From: Woeseiaceae bacterium
GTDB lineage: Bacteria > Pseudomonadota > Gammaproteobacteria > Steroidobacterales > Woeseiaceae
DNA: 5,361 nucleotides
NCBI GenBank assembly: GCA_002728725.1
Contig: PBVS01000012.1
Span: 9,109-14,469, forward strand
Direction of reading: 5' to 3'
The position numbers were made by a program, and so were the translations under genes. The notes under the pieces were generated by a model, which was given only the letters and a program-made list of their open reading frames with translations, had not been told where the DNA came from and made no database searches. Positions 1 to 5,361 of this stretch are shown piece by piece; the first letter of the stretch is position 1; the number at the start of each line of letters is the position of its first letter.

Positions 1-375
1 CAATTACCTGAATCTGTTATGGATAAAGCCAGATTAATTGCCAGTGACACTGGGGCTAAAATAGAAGAGACCTCAAATATTCATGAGGCTATGTCTGATG
101 CAAACATTATTTATGCTAAATCATGGGTCTCCCCAAGCTATTATGAAAATCTTGAGGAAGAAAATAAAATACGGTCTAAATATAAAAACTGGTGTATTTC
201 AGAATCATGGTTTAAAGAAGCTAAAAAATCATGCCGTTTTATGCACTGTCTACCTGTTAGAAGGGGAGTCGTGGTAGATGATTCTGTTTTGGATGGCTCA
301 AGAAGTATAGTTATTTCAGAAGCAAAGAATCGATTATTAGTACAAATGGCAATTCTTCACACACTTTTAAAATAA
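1..375 (+). CDS. argF': N-acetylornithine (or N-succinylornithine) carbamoyltransferase, C-terminal part
   Basis: The gene is cut by the left window edge; reading frame 1 is open from base 1 to the TAA at 373-375 (124 residues), about 40% of a 310-340 residue family member. This is the ornithine-side domain of a transcarbamylase. It carries AKSW (residues 39-42 of the fragment) and HCLPVRRG (82-89), the signature loop contacting both substrates, followed by an EAKNRLLVQ stretch near the C-terminus. From memory, HCLPxRR, AKSW and the ENRLxVQ tail match Xanthomonas AOTCase better than ordinary ornithine carbamoyltransferase, and better than Bacteroides succinylornithine transcarbamylase in the tail. 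It would move the carbamoyl group from carbamoyl phosphate to N-acylornithine in the cytoplasm. The residue separating acetyl from succinyl specificity lies upstream of the window, so the acyl group cannot be decided here. argB follows after 14 nt, consistent with an arginine operon. The position equivalent to the carboxylated lysine of Xanthomonas AOTCase is valine (V91). Confidence 0.88.
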   Translation, partial: QLPESVMDKARLIASDTGAKIEETSNIHEAMSDANIIYAKSWVSPSYYENLEEENKIRSKYKNWCISESWFKEAKKSCRFMHCLPVRRGVVVDDSVLDGSRSIVISEAKNRLLVQMAILHTLLK

Positions 376-389
376 TATGGCGATAATTT

Positions 390-1328
390 ATGAGTAAATA
401 CAATAATACAATTTCTGCTCTCAACAATGCAGCACCATATATCAAGTTATACAAAGACAAGATTTTTATAATAAAAATTGGAGGCGAATTATTAAGAGAT
501 ATTTCATCGGCAAGAAAATTATTAAAACAAATAGCCACAATTCATCAGTTTGGGATAAAGGTCATTTTAGTTCATGGAGGAGGACCACAATTGACAGAAA
601 TGATTGAAAAATCTGGACAGGTGAGTGAATTTAATAATGGTAGAAGAGTGACTGATCAAAGTACTATCAGTCTTGCTGTTATGGTATTGAATGGAGAAGT
701 TAATACAAAATTATTAGCAATTTCCGTTGAATTGGGTATACCTGCAATCGGCATCAGTGGCATTGATGGTGGCATGATAGTGACAAAAAAAAGGGAAAAA
801 ATTAAAGATGAAACAGGAGATTTAATTGACTATGGGTATGTAGGAGATATTTCTTCTGTGAATATGGATATATTAAATACTCAATTAGACGCTGGTTATA
901 TTCCCATTATAAGCTCTTTGACTGCAAATGCTGATGGCGTGATACTTAATGTTAATGCAGATACTATTGCCGCAACAATCGCTTATGAGTTGAGCGCTGA
1001 AAAATTAATTCTTATGACTTCAGTTCCCGGTATTTTAATGGATACAAATGATAAGACTTCATTAATTTCCTACATAAATCATGACAGTTTGAAAAAAATG
1101 AAATCAAACGGAAAACTCACAGATGGAATGCTCCCAAAGGTAGATGCCATAGGACTAGCACTTGATAATGGAGTATCAAGGGTTCATATTATATCTTCAA
1201 ATAGTGAAGATAGCCTCTTGACGGAGATATTTACAAATCATGGAACTGGCACTTTAATCGTAAAAGACCTAACAAATCTCACTACTAAGGAACAATTAGG
1301 AGAATCAAATGAAGCGACTGTGGGATAA
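390..1328 (+). CDS. argB: Acetylglutamate kinase (stand-alone, with N-terminal helix)
   Basis: ArgB phosphorylates N-acetylglutamate with ATP, the second step of arginine synthesis, in the cytoplasm. The 312-residue protein shows the amino acid kinase fold markers in order: KIGGE (29-33, the phosphate-contacting lysine), HGGGPQL (62-68), GRRVTD (84-89, the arginine that binds the acylglutamate), NVNAD (187-191), the MTSVPGIL nucleotide stretch (209-216) and GMLPK (246-250, catalytic lysine). About 20 residues precede the core, with APYIKLYKDK resembling the N-helix of hexameric, arginine-inhibited enzymes (Pseudomonas, Thermotoga); feedback inhibition is an inference. No acetyltransferase domain follows, unlike the fused ArgB of Xanthomonas. 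A 22-residue tail follows the usual C-terminal strand, and its last codons overlap argH by 20 nt. The ATG at 390 follows the upstream stop by 14 nt with only a weak purine-rich ribosome site, so translation may be coupled to the preceding gene. Confidence 0.95.
   Translation: MSKYNNTISALNNAAPYIKLYKDKIFIIKIGGELLRDISSARKLLKQIATIHQFGIKVILVHGGGPQLTEMIEKSGQVSEFNNGRRVTDQSTISLAVMVLNGEVNTKLLAISVELGIPAIGISGIDGGMIVTKKREKIKDETGDLIDYGYVGDISSVNMDILNTQLDAGYIPIISSLTANADGVILNVNADTIAATIAYELSAEKLILMTSVPGILMDTNDKTSLISYINHDSLKKMKSNGKLTDGMLPKVDAIGLALDNGVSRVHIISSNSEDSLLTEIFTNHGTGTLIVKDLTNLTTKEQLGESNEATVG
1298..1303 (+). promoter_or_regulatory. Ribosome binding site for argH inside argB
   Basis: AGGAGA lies 5 nt before the argH ATG at 1309 and within the last codons of argB. 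It is one of the two clear Shine-Dalgarno sequences in the window and fixes the argH start inside argB, giving the 20 nt overlap. Confidence 0.75.
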
Positions 1329-2493
1329 AGGTCTTCCCTTAGATGAAAAAATCCTAAAATATACTGCTGGGGAAGATCATATCCTCGATCATAGATTGGT
1401 ATTTTATGACATAAAGGCAAGCATTGCCCATGTCGAAATGCTTTCAAACTGCAAGCTGTTAGAGATTGATGACTCAAAAATAATTATCAAGGGTTTGAAT
1501 GCTCTTTTGAAAGATTACCAAGATCAGAAATGGTCAATTCATCTCGAAGATGAGGATGTGCATACTGCTATTGAAAAAAATTTGATTGAAAAAATAGGAG
1601 AGGTAGGCGGAAGAATCCATTTAGGTCGATCCAGGAATGATCAAGTTCTCACTGCTTTAAGATTGTATTACCTTGATGCAATTGACGAAATCATTATCAG
1701 TGCAGAAAAATTATGTGAGGAAATACGAGTATTAGATGGTAGACAGGGCTCGATTAAATTACCTGGAACAACACACATGCAACATGCAATGCCCTCATCG
1801 GTATCACTATGGTGTGGAGCTTATATAGAAGCCTTTGAAGACAATATAGAAGGAATGATTCAGGCTAAACGTCGCTCGAATAAAAACCCACTTGGTAGTG
1901 CTGCTGGATATGGAACACCAGGATTACCAATTGATCGAAAATTCACAACAAATAAACTTGGTTTTGAGGTGACACATGAGCCTGTTACAGCACCTCAGTT
2001 GTCTCGCGGGAAGGCAGAATCGCACCTTTTATTTGAGCTTTCACTATTAATGCAAGATTTAGGAAGACTTTCCAGTGATCTTCTGCTCTATTACACCCAA
2101 GAGTATCGTTATATTGACCTCGCCGTTGAGGTTACAACCGGGTCGTCAATAATGCCTCAAAAGAGAAATCCCGATGTACTAGAATTAATAAGAGCTTCTT
2201 CAGCTACAGTATTATCATGTTTGAATGAGAGTATGATGGTAATGTCAAAACTTCCATCTGGTTTTCAGCGTGATCTACAGAAAATTAAAGCTCCTCTCTT
2301 TAAAGCTATTGATAATACAATAGAGAGTGTTGATATTATGACTTACGTAATATCAACCATGAAATTTTTACCGGAAAATATCAAGCTCGACGATGACCTA
2401 TTCGCTGCGGAAGAAGCGTACAAGCTTGTTCTAAATAAAGGCCTCACATTCAGAAAAGCTTACCAACAAATAGCCAGTAAGTATAAAAAATAA
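1309..2493 (+). CDS. argH: Argininosuccinate lyase, short form
   Basis: ArgH splits argininosuccinate into arginine and fumarate, the last step of the pathway, as a cytoplasmic homotetramer. The fumarase/aspartase superfamily signatures are present in order: EDVHTAIE (82-89), HLGRSRNDQ (104-112), GTTHMQ (153-158, with the conserved TH pair), NPLGSAAGYG (193-202) and the catalytic loop GSSIMPQKRNPD (278-289). Two points are unusual. The first signature reads HLGRS where the family normally has HTGRS (L105). The protein is 394 residues, against about 457 for E. coli and about 430 for the Xanthomonas type; it ends shortly after the FRKAYQ segment, where relatives carry a further C-terminal stretch. 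The N-terminus (LWDKG) lacks the GGRF start of classical ArgH and resembles the subfamily found with AOTCase. The start is set by AGGAGA at 1298-1303. The central catalytic signatures are intact, so an active enzyme is likely. Confidence 0.94.
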   Translation: MKRLWDKGLPLDEKILKYTAGEDHILDHRLVFYDIKASIAHVEMLSNCKLLEIDDSKIIIKGLNALLKDYQDQKWSIHLEDEDVHTAIEKNLIEKIGEVGGRIHLGRSRNDQVLTALRLYYLDAIDEIIISAEKLCEEIRVLDGRQGSIKLPGTTHMQHAMPSSVSLWCGAYIEAFEDNIEGMIQAKRRSNKNPLGSAAGYGTPGLPIDRKFTTNKLGFEVTHEPVTAPQLSRGKAESHLLFELSLLMQDLGRLSSDLLLYYTQEYRYIDLAVEVTTGSSIMPQKRNPDVLELIRASSATVLSCLNESMMVMSKLPSGFQRDLQKIKAPLFKAIDNTIESVDIMTYVISTMKFLPENIKLDDDLFAAEEAYKLVLNKGLTFRKAYQQIASKYKK

Positions 2494-2495
2494 AG

Positions 2496-3740
2496 TTATT
2501 CAGAATCTGTCTCGTATTCACTGGATTCATAAAATTGTGATGCAGTATGGGTAGCATTAAGTGCATCATTAAACGGAATATGCTCTTCTAATGGTTTGCT
2601 CTCTCGATAAGCCACCCTAGTAGACAGATAAATTGCAAGGATCAAATGAGTGATTCCTGTAAATACGAACAAACCGCTAGATTTGGTATAGGCCATTAAT
2701 CCGGAAGATATGATAGGTCCGATAATCGCGCCAATTCCATACATCAGAAGAAGGCTGCTAGATACCATAACAAATTCATTTGGATTAGCATTGTCATTGG
2801 CGTGAGCAACAGTCACTGCGTATAAGGGGAATGTCAGTCCCCCCCAAAACAAACCTGTAATTATGAGTCCCGATAGGTTCAAATCATCAATTATTGAAAC
2901 AATCAGGAAAGATATGGTTGCACTTAGTGCAGCTGTTACAATTGTTATTTTTCTTCTACCGATTCTGTCTGACAAGTATCCAACAGGCCACTGAAAAATT
3001 GCACCTCCAACTATCACCGCAGTCATAAAATAAGCTGTAAAGGAGATATCAACATAAACATCGGATATAAAAATTGGTGCAAGTGACCAAAAAGAACCAT
3101 TCGCAAATCCAATAAACAAGCAACCAATGACAGCCGCCGGAGATATTTTGTAGAGTTTTTTCAGATTAAAGGAGACATCTTGATCAACATATGGTGCTGG
3201 AGAAGTTGATAAAGCTATTGGGATAGCAGCTATAGTGACTAGAATAGATACAATAGCAAATAGTTCAATTCCATCGGTCTCATACAATAACATTAAAAAT
3301 TGTCCAACCGCCTGAACTGATAAGGTAATCATTACATAAACAGAGAAAATTACTCCACGGTTTTCATTAGAAGAGCGATTGTTGACCCAACTTTCAATCA
3401 CCACAAAGAGAACAGCAAAGCAAAATCCAGTTAGCATCCTCATAATGATCCAAAACCATGGATATAAAACCAGAGCATGAATGAGGGCTGTAGTCGAAGC
3501 GATTGCTGTCATTGCAAGAAAGACTCTTATATGACCAACTCTCTTTACAAGATAAACACCCAGTAAACATCCAATAGTAAAACCAAGAAAATAAGCAGCA
3601 CCCATAAGTCCAATTGAGGTAGTGGAGAATGACTCAACACTTGCTCTTATTGGCAGTAATGTTCCCTGCAGTCCTTGACCTGTAAGAAGGATTGCTACAC
3701 TGACCAAGAGTGCGTAAACAGGTTTAAGAGCTTCTTTCAT
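2496..3740 (-). CDS. MFS transporter, YcaD-like, 12 membrane helices
   Basis: This 414-residue inner-membrane protein has about 12 hydrophobic segments in the MFS pattern (approximately 8-28, 41-64, 72-92, 95-115, 130-152, 158-178, 202-225, 232-252, 264-284, 287-312, 323-347, 352-374). The loop between helices 8 and 9 carries a good MFS motif A, GYLSDRIGRRK (254-264). The equivalent loop between helices 2 and 3 (GVYLVKRVGHIR, 61-72) is degenerate. ESWVN (116-120) and YAVTVAHAND (307-316) resemble the YcaD-like branch, whose substrates are mostly unknown; drug or metabolite export is possible but not shown. A hydrophilic tail from about 376 to 414, rich in acidic residues at its end, is probably cytoplasmic. 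The gene starts 24 nt after ispB on the same strand with no convincing promoter or ribosome site, so co-transcription with ispB is likely. Its stop is 2 nt from the argH stop on the other strand. Confidence 0.9.
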   Translation of the reverse strand: MKEALKPVYALLVSVAILLTGQGLQGTLLPIRASVESFSTTSIGLMGAAYFLGFTIGCLLGVYLVKRVGHIRVFLAMTAIASTTALIHALVLYPWFWIIMRMLTGFCFAVLFVVIESWVNNRSSNENRGVIFSVYVMITLSVQAVGQFLMLLYETDGIELFAIVSILVTIAAIPIALSTSPAPYVDQDVSFNLKKLYKISPAAVIGCLFIGFANGSFWSLAPIFISDVYVDISFTAYFMTAVIVGGAIFQWPVGYLSDRIGRRKITIVTAALSATISFLIVSIIDDLNLSGLIITGLFWGGLTFPLYAVTVAHANDNANPNEFVMVSSSLLLMYGIGAIIGPIISSGLMAYTKSSGLFVFTGITHLILAIYLSTRVAYRESKPLEEHIPFNDALNATHTASQFYESSEYETDSE

Positions 3741-3764
3741 TTTTATTTTAAATGTTTGATTGGA

Positions 3765-4766
3765 TTATGAATTTCTATCAACAGAGAATTGAGCGATAGA
3801 TATTAATGCCTCTTTATATGTAGAGTTTTTTAGATTGGATATGGATTCAATAGCTCTATTTGAAAATTCTACTGCTTTTTTTGTCGTATACTCAATGGCA
3901 CCTGTTTTTGAAATAATATTCTGGATCACCTCTAACTTACCAATATCTCCCATTTCAATTGCTGACTGTAACATCTTTTTTTCATCGCCTTCGCTCATCT
4001 TAATGGCGTGAATTATGGGGAGGGTGGGTTTACCTTCAGAAAGATCATCACCAAGATTTTTTCCAATTTCTTCTACCGAAGCCATATAATCCATTGCGTC
4101 ATCTATTATTTGGAAAGCAGTTCCTAGATTTTTCCCATACTCAATCATCATTGATAAATCATTAGCATGATCACAATTTGCAAGAATAGCTGAAACATGA
4201 CAACCAGCTTCAAATAGACATGATGTTTTTCTGTAAATAACTTCGAAATATTGTTCCTCTGTAATTGAGGCATCATACACATTTGTTAATTGCATTACCT
4301 CGCCTGTAGCAATCATATTTGTGGCATTCGCAAAGACTCCCATAACATTCATATTGTCCAGTGTTACCATCATCTGAAAAGCTCTTGAATATAAGAAGTC
4401 TCCAATCAAAACACTCGCTTGATTTCCAAAAACTGTATTTGCAGTTTGTTGACCTCTCCTTTTTTTTGAATCATCCACAACATCATCATGGAGTAATGTA
4501 GCTGTATGAATGAATTCTATAATTGCAGCAGCAGTGATGTGCTCCTCTTTTTCATAGTTAAGCGCACGAGCTGCAAGTAACACAATTAGAGGTCTGATTC
4601 TTTTTCCGCCGCTATTGATAATGTACTCTGAAACTTTTGAAATTAGCATCACATCGCTGTGTAGATTTTTTCGAATCAAGAGATCAACCTGTTCCGCATC
4701 ATTCTGGATAATTGATTTGATTTGATTGAAATCGTTCAGAGATTTATTCTTCTTTGTAGTTTTCAT
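3765..4766 (-). CDS. ispB: Octaprenyl (long-chain polyprenyl) diphosphate synthase
   Basis: IspB extends farnesyl diphosphate with isopentenyl diphosphate units to make the side chain of ubiquinone (and menaquinone where present). Numbering from the upstream GTG (subtract 3 for the ATG start used here), the motifs are GGKRIRP (56-62), the first aspartate-rich motif DDVVD (97-101) followed by the RRG arginine pair, GDFLYSRAF (125-133), KT (183-184) and the second aspartate-rich motif DDAMD (225-229). Alanine at the fifth position before the first motif (A92) is the small residue expected for long-chain products; the exact chain length is not readable. HTATLLHDDVVD matches E. coli IspB as remembered, and the length (333 residues) is near the usual 323. 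The ATG at 4766 was preferred over an in-frame GTG at 4775 because the TATAAT box at 4791-4796 would start transcription about 9 nt before the GTG. Neither start has a clear ribosome site. The MFS gene follows after 24 nt; rplU diverges upstream. Confidence 0.93.
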   Translation of the reverse strand: MKTTKKNKSLNDFNQIKSIIQNDAEQVDLLIRKNLHSDVMLISKVSEYIINSGGKRIRPLIVLLAARALNYEKEEHITAAAIIEFIHTATLLHDDVVDDSKKRRGQQTANTVFGNQASVLIGDFLYSRAFQMMVTLDNMNVMGVFANATNMIATGEVMQLTNVYDASITEEQYFEVIYRKTSCLFEAGCHVSAILANCDHANDLSMMIEYGKNLGTAFQIIDDAMDYMASVEEIGKNLGDDLSEGKPTLPIIHAIKMSEGDEKKMLQSAIEMGDIGKLEVIQNIISKTGAIEYTTKKAVEFSNRAIESISNLKNSTYKEALISIAQFSVDRNS

Positions 4767-4790
4767 GAATTTCACAAGAATTAAACTCTA

Positions 4791-4796
4791 ATTATA
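4791..4796 (-). promoter_or_regulatory. Candidate -10 box for ispB
   Basis: Read on the minus strand this is a perfect TATAAT, 24 nt before the preferred ispB ATG. No good TTGACA-like box lies 15-19 nt upstream; only T-rich sequence is found there. In such AT-rich DNA a perfect -10 box can arise by chance, so the call rests mainly on its position in front of a divergently transcribed gene. If used, the ispB leader would be under about 20 nt. Confidence 0.4.
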
Positions 4797-4873
4797 AGAT
4801 GAAAATAGAAAAAAGAATTAATTAATTTCTATTAATCGGTAGTTAGGTGGACCTTAATTTATTCACAATGACA

Positions 4874-4900
4874 TTGACCTGAAGTGATTCTATCTATACT
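4874..4900 (+). promoter_or_regulatory. Candidate promoter for rplU
   Basis: TTGACC (4874-4879) and TATACT (4895-4900) each match the sigma-70 consensus at five of six bases. The 15 nt spacer is shorter than the preferred 17, which lowers confidence. Use of this promoter would start transcription near 4907 and give rplU a leader of about 110 nt, enough for RNA-level control. Confidence 0.42.
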
Positions 4901-4920
4901 ATTTCCGATTCTTTATTTAA

Positions 4921-4978
4921 ATCGAAAAATGAAATTAGAAAAATAAACTCATTTTATCTGATTGAACATATTTTCGAT
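4921..4978 (+). repeat. Inverted repeat in the putative rplU leader
   Basis: ATCGAAAA (4921-4928) is exactly complementary to TTTTCGAT (4971-4978), an 8-bp AU-rich stem around a loop of about 42 nt. The left arm overlaps two shorter alternatives: CGATT (4906-4910) with AATCG (4920-4924), and AAAATGA (4926-4932) with TCATTTT (4949-4955). These pairings exclude one another in part, as in leader switches, but such short AT-rich matches are expected by chance in this composition. Confidence 0.25.
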
Positions 4979-5005
4979 GTATGAATATCACTTATAGTTG
5001 ATGAC

Positions 5006-5012
5006 GGAGAGG
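5006..5012 (+). promoter_or_regulatory. Ribosome binding site for rplU
   Basis: GGAGAGG lies 5 nt before the ATG at 5018. It is a strong purine-rich Shine-Dalgarno sequence, fitting a highly expressed ribosomal gene, and selects this ATG over the out-of-frame ATGs at 4977, 4981 and 5001. Confidence 0.8.
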
Positions 5013-5017
5013 CAGAA

Positions 5018-5361
5018 ATGTACGCAGTATTTCGTTCAGGTGGCAAGCAGTATCGTGCACAAAAGGGCGACAGAATCAAATTAGAAAAAATTAATGCTAA
5101 TGAGGGTTCGAACATTAATTTTGATGAAGTAATGATGCTAGGAGAGGGTTCTGATGTAAAAGTCGGTTCTCCATTTTTACCGAAGATATCAGTCGTTGCT
5201 AAGGTCATTAAACAAGGCAAAAGTAAAAAGGTGCCTGTAGTCAAATTTAAACGAAGAAAAAATTATTTACGTCAAGGGACGCACAGACAGTTTTTTACAG
5301 AAATCGAAATTGTATCGATTGGCTCGGAATCAACAGAAAAAGTAGCGAAGAAAAAAGTTGC
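5018..5361 (+). CDS. rplU: 50S ribosomal protein L21, 3' end missing
   Basis: L21 binds 23S rRNA in the large ribosomal subunit. The frame is open from the ATG at 5018 to the window end, giving 114 codons plus two bases without a stop. The N-terminus MYAVFRSGGKQYR (1-13) and the C-terminal RRKNYLRQGTHRQFFTEIEI segment (79-98) are diagnostic, and all conserved blocks are intact. Bacterial L21 is usually about 103 residues and ends near the equivalent of residue 102. Here the protein continues with a polar, lysine-containing tail (SESTEKVAKKKV) beyond the window. In gammaproteobacteria rplU is normally followed by rpmA (L27) and obg, which would lie past the right edge. The divergent ispB partner is the usual neighbour in that class. 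The start is supported by GGAGAGG at 5006-5012. Confidence 0.95.
   Translation, partial: MYAVFRSGGKQYRAQKGDRIKLEKINANEGSNINFDEVMMLGEGSDVKVGSPFLPKISVVAKVIKQGKSKKVPVVKFKRRKNYLRQGTHRQFFTEIEIVSIGSESTEKVAKKKV

Larger units (their letters stand above)
4776..5017. other. Divergent ispB-rplU control region, non-coding
   Basis: This is the only gap in the window larger than 24 nt. It is very AT-rich, with an AATT-repeated stretch at 4815-4829 and an AGGT-GG-ACCT inverted repeat at 4845-4854. I see no convincing tRNA, small protein gene or rho-independent terminator in it. It must hold the outward promoters for ispB (minus) and rplU (plus); candidates for both are listed separately. Confidence 0.7.

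Noticed and set aside
83..277. Plus-strand open frame of 64 codons
   Set aside because: It lies wholly inside the carbamoyltransferase gene in another frame and its translation resembles no protein family; the family motifs are in frame 1.
311..538. Minus-strand open frame of 75 codons
   Set aside because: It is antisense to the argF'-argB junction, with no ribosome site or recognisable motif.
785..792. A8 run in argB (and a similar A8 run on the coding strand of ispB at 4460-4467) as a programmed slippage site
   Set aside because: Both genes are intact across the runs, encode expected lysines, and show no alternative-frame product or stimulating structure; such runs are common at this base composition.
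1238..1477. Minus-strand open frame of 79 codons
   Set aside because: It is antisense to the well-supported argB-argH junction, with no family resemblance.
3764..3781. TTGATA and CATAAT on the minus strand as a promoter for the MFS gene
   Set aside because: The two boxes are only 6 nt apart, too close for a sigma-70 promoter.
4814..4830. AT-rich near-palindrome resembling an ArgR box
   Set aside because: It lies between ispB and rplU and not before an arginine gene, and lacks a proper TGAAT/ATTCA pair; it looks like simple AATT repetition.
4977..5001. Tiny open frames (six codons each, starting at 4977 and 4981) in the rplU leader
   Set aside because: They have no ribosome site and no coding pattern; such short frames are expected by chance in AT-rich DNA. 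A leader peptide cannot be supported.
4954..5244. Minus-strand open frame of 96 codons
   Set aside because: It is antisense to rplU, whose conserved residues are intact on the plus strand.

Overview
The window is AT-rich (roughly two thirds A+T by eye), densely coding chromosomal DNA from a bacterium with short gene spacing. A long-chain polyprenyl diphosphate synthase (ispB) diverges from ribosomal protein L21 (rplU). This arrangement, and the close match of the IspB motifs to those remembered from E. coli IspB, point to a gammaproteobacterium. The low GC and compact layout would suit a streamlined marine lineage such as SAR86-like bacteria, but that placement is a guess from style and not shown by the sequence.

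Layout. Positions 1-2493 (+) hold the end of an arginine biosynthesis operon: the C-terminal part of an acetylornithine (or succinylornithine) carbamoyltransferase, then argB (acetylglutamate kinase), then argH (argininosuccinate lyase). The genes are 14 nt apart and then overlap by 20 nt. Positions 2496-4766 (-) hold a likely two-gene unit, ispB followed after 24 nt by a 12-helix MFS transporter. Its stop codon lies only 2 nt from the argH stop, tail to tail. Positions 4776-5017 are a non-coding divergent control region with candidate promoters for ispB and rplU and a possible rplU leader. Positions 5018-5361 (+) hold rplU, which runs off the window end.

How the genes work together. The carbamoyltransferase resembles the AOTCase type (ArgF'), known from Xanthomonas and, as the succinyl variant, from Bacteroides. 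In that route the acyl group stays on through the carbamoylation step. ArgB supplies the phosphorylated acylglutamate earlier in the pathway, and ArgH makes the final arginine and fumarate. IspB would make the ubiquinone side chain. The MFS protein has no assignable substrate, and L21 belongs to the ribosome.

There is no sign of mobile elements, CRISPR, phage genes, RNA genes or an undescribed defence or metabolic system. The points worth a second look are modest: the acylated arginine pathway in a gammaproteobacterial setting, a short ArgH with an altered signature, a stand-alone ArgB with an N-terminal helix, and the L21 leader and tail.
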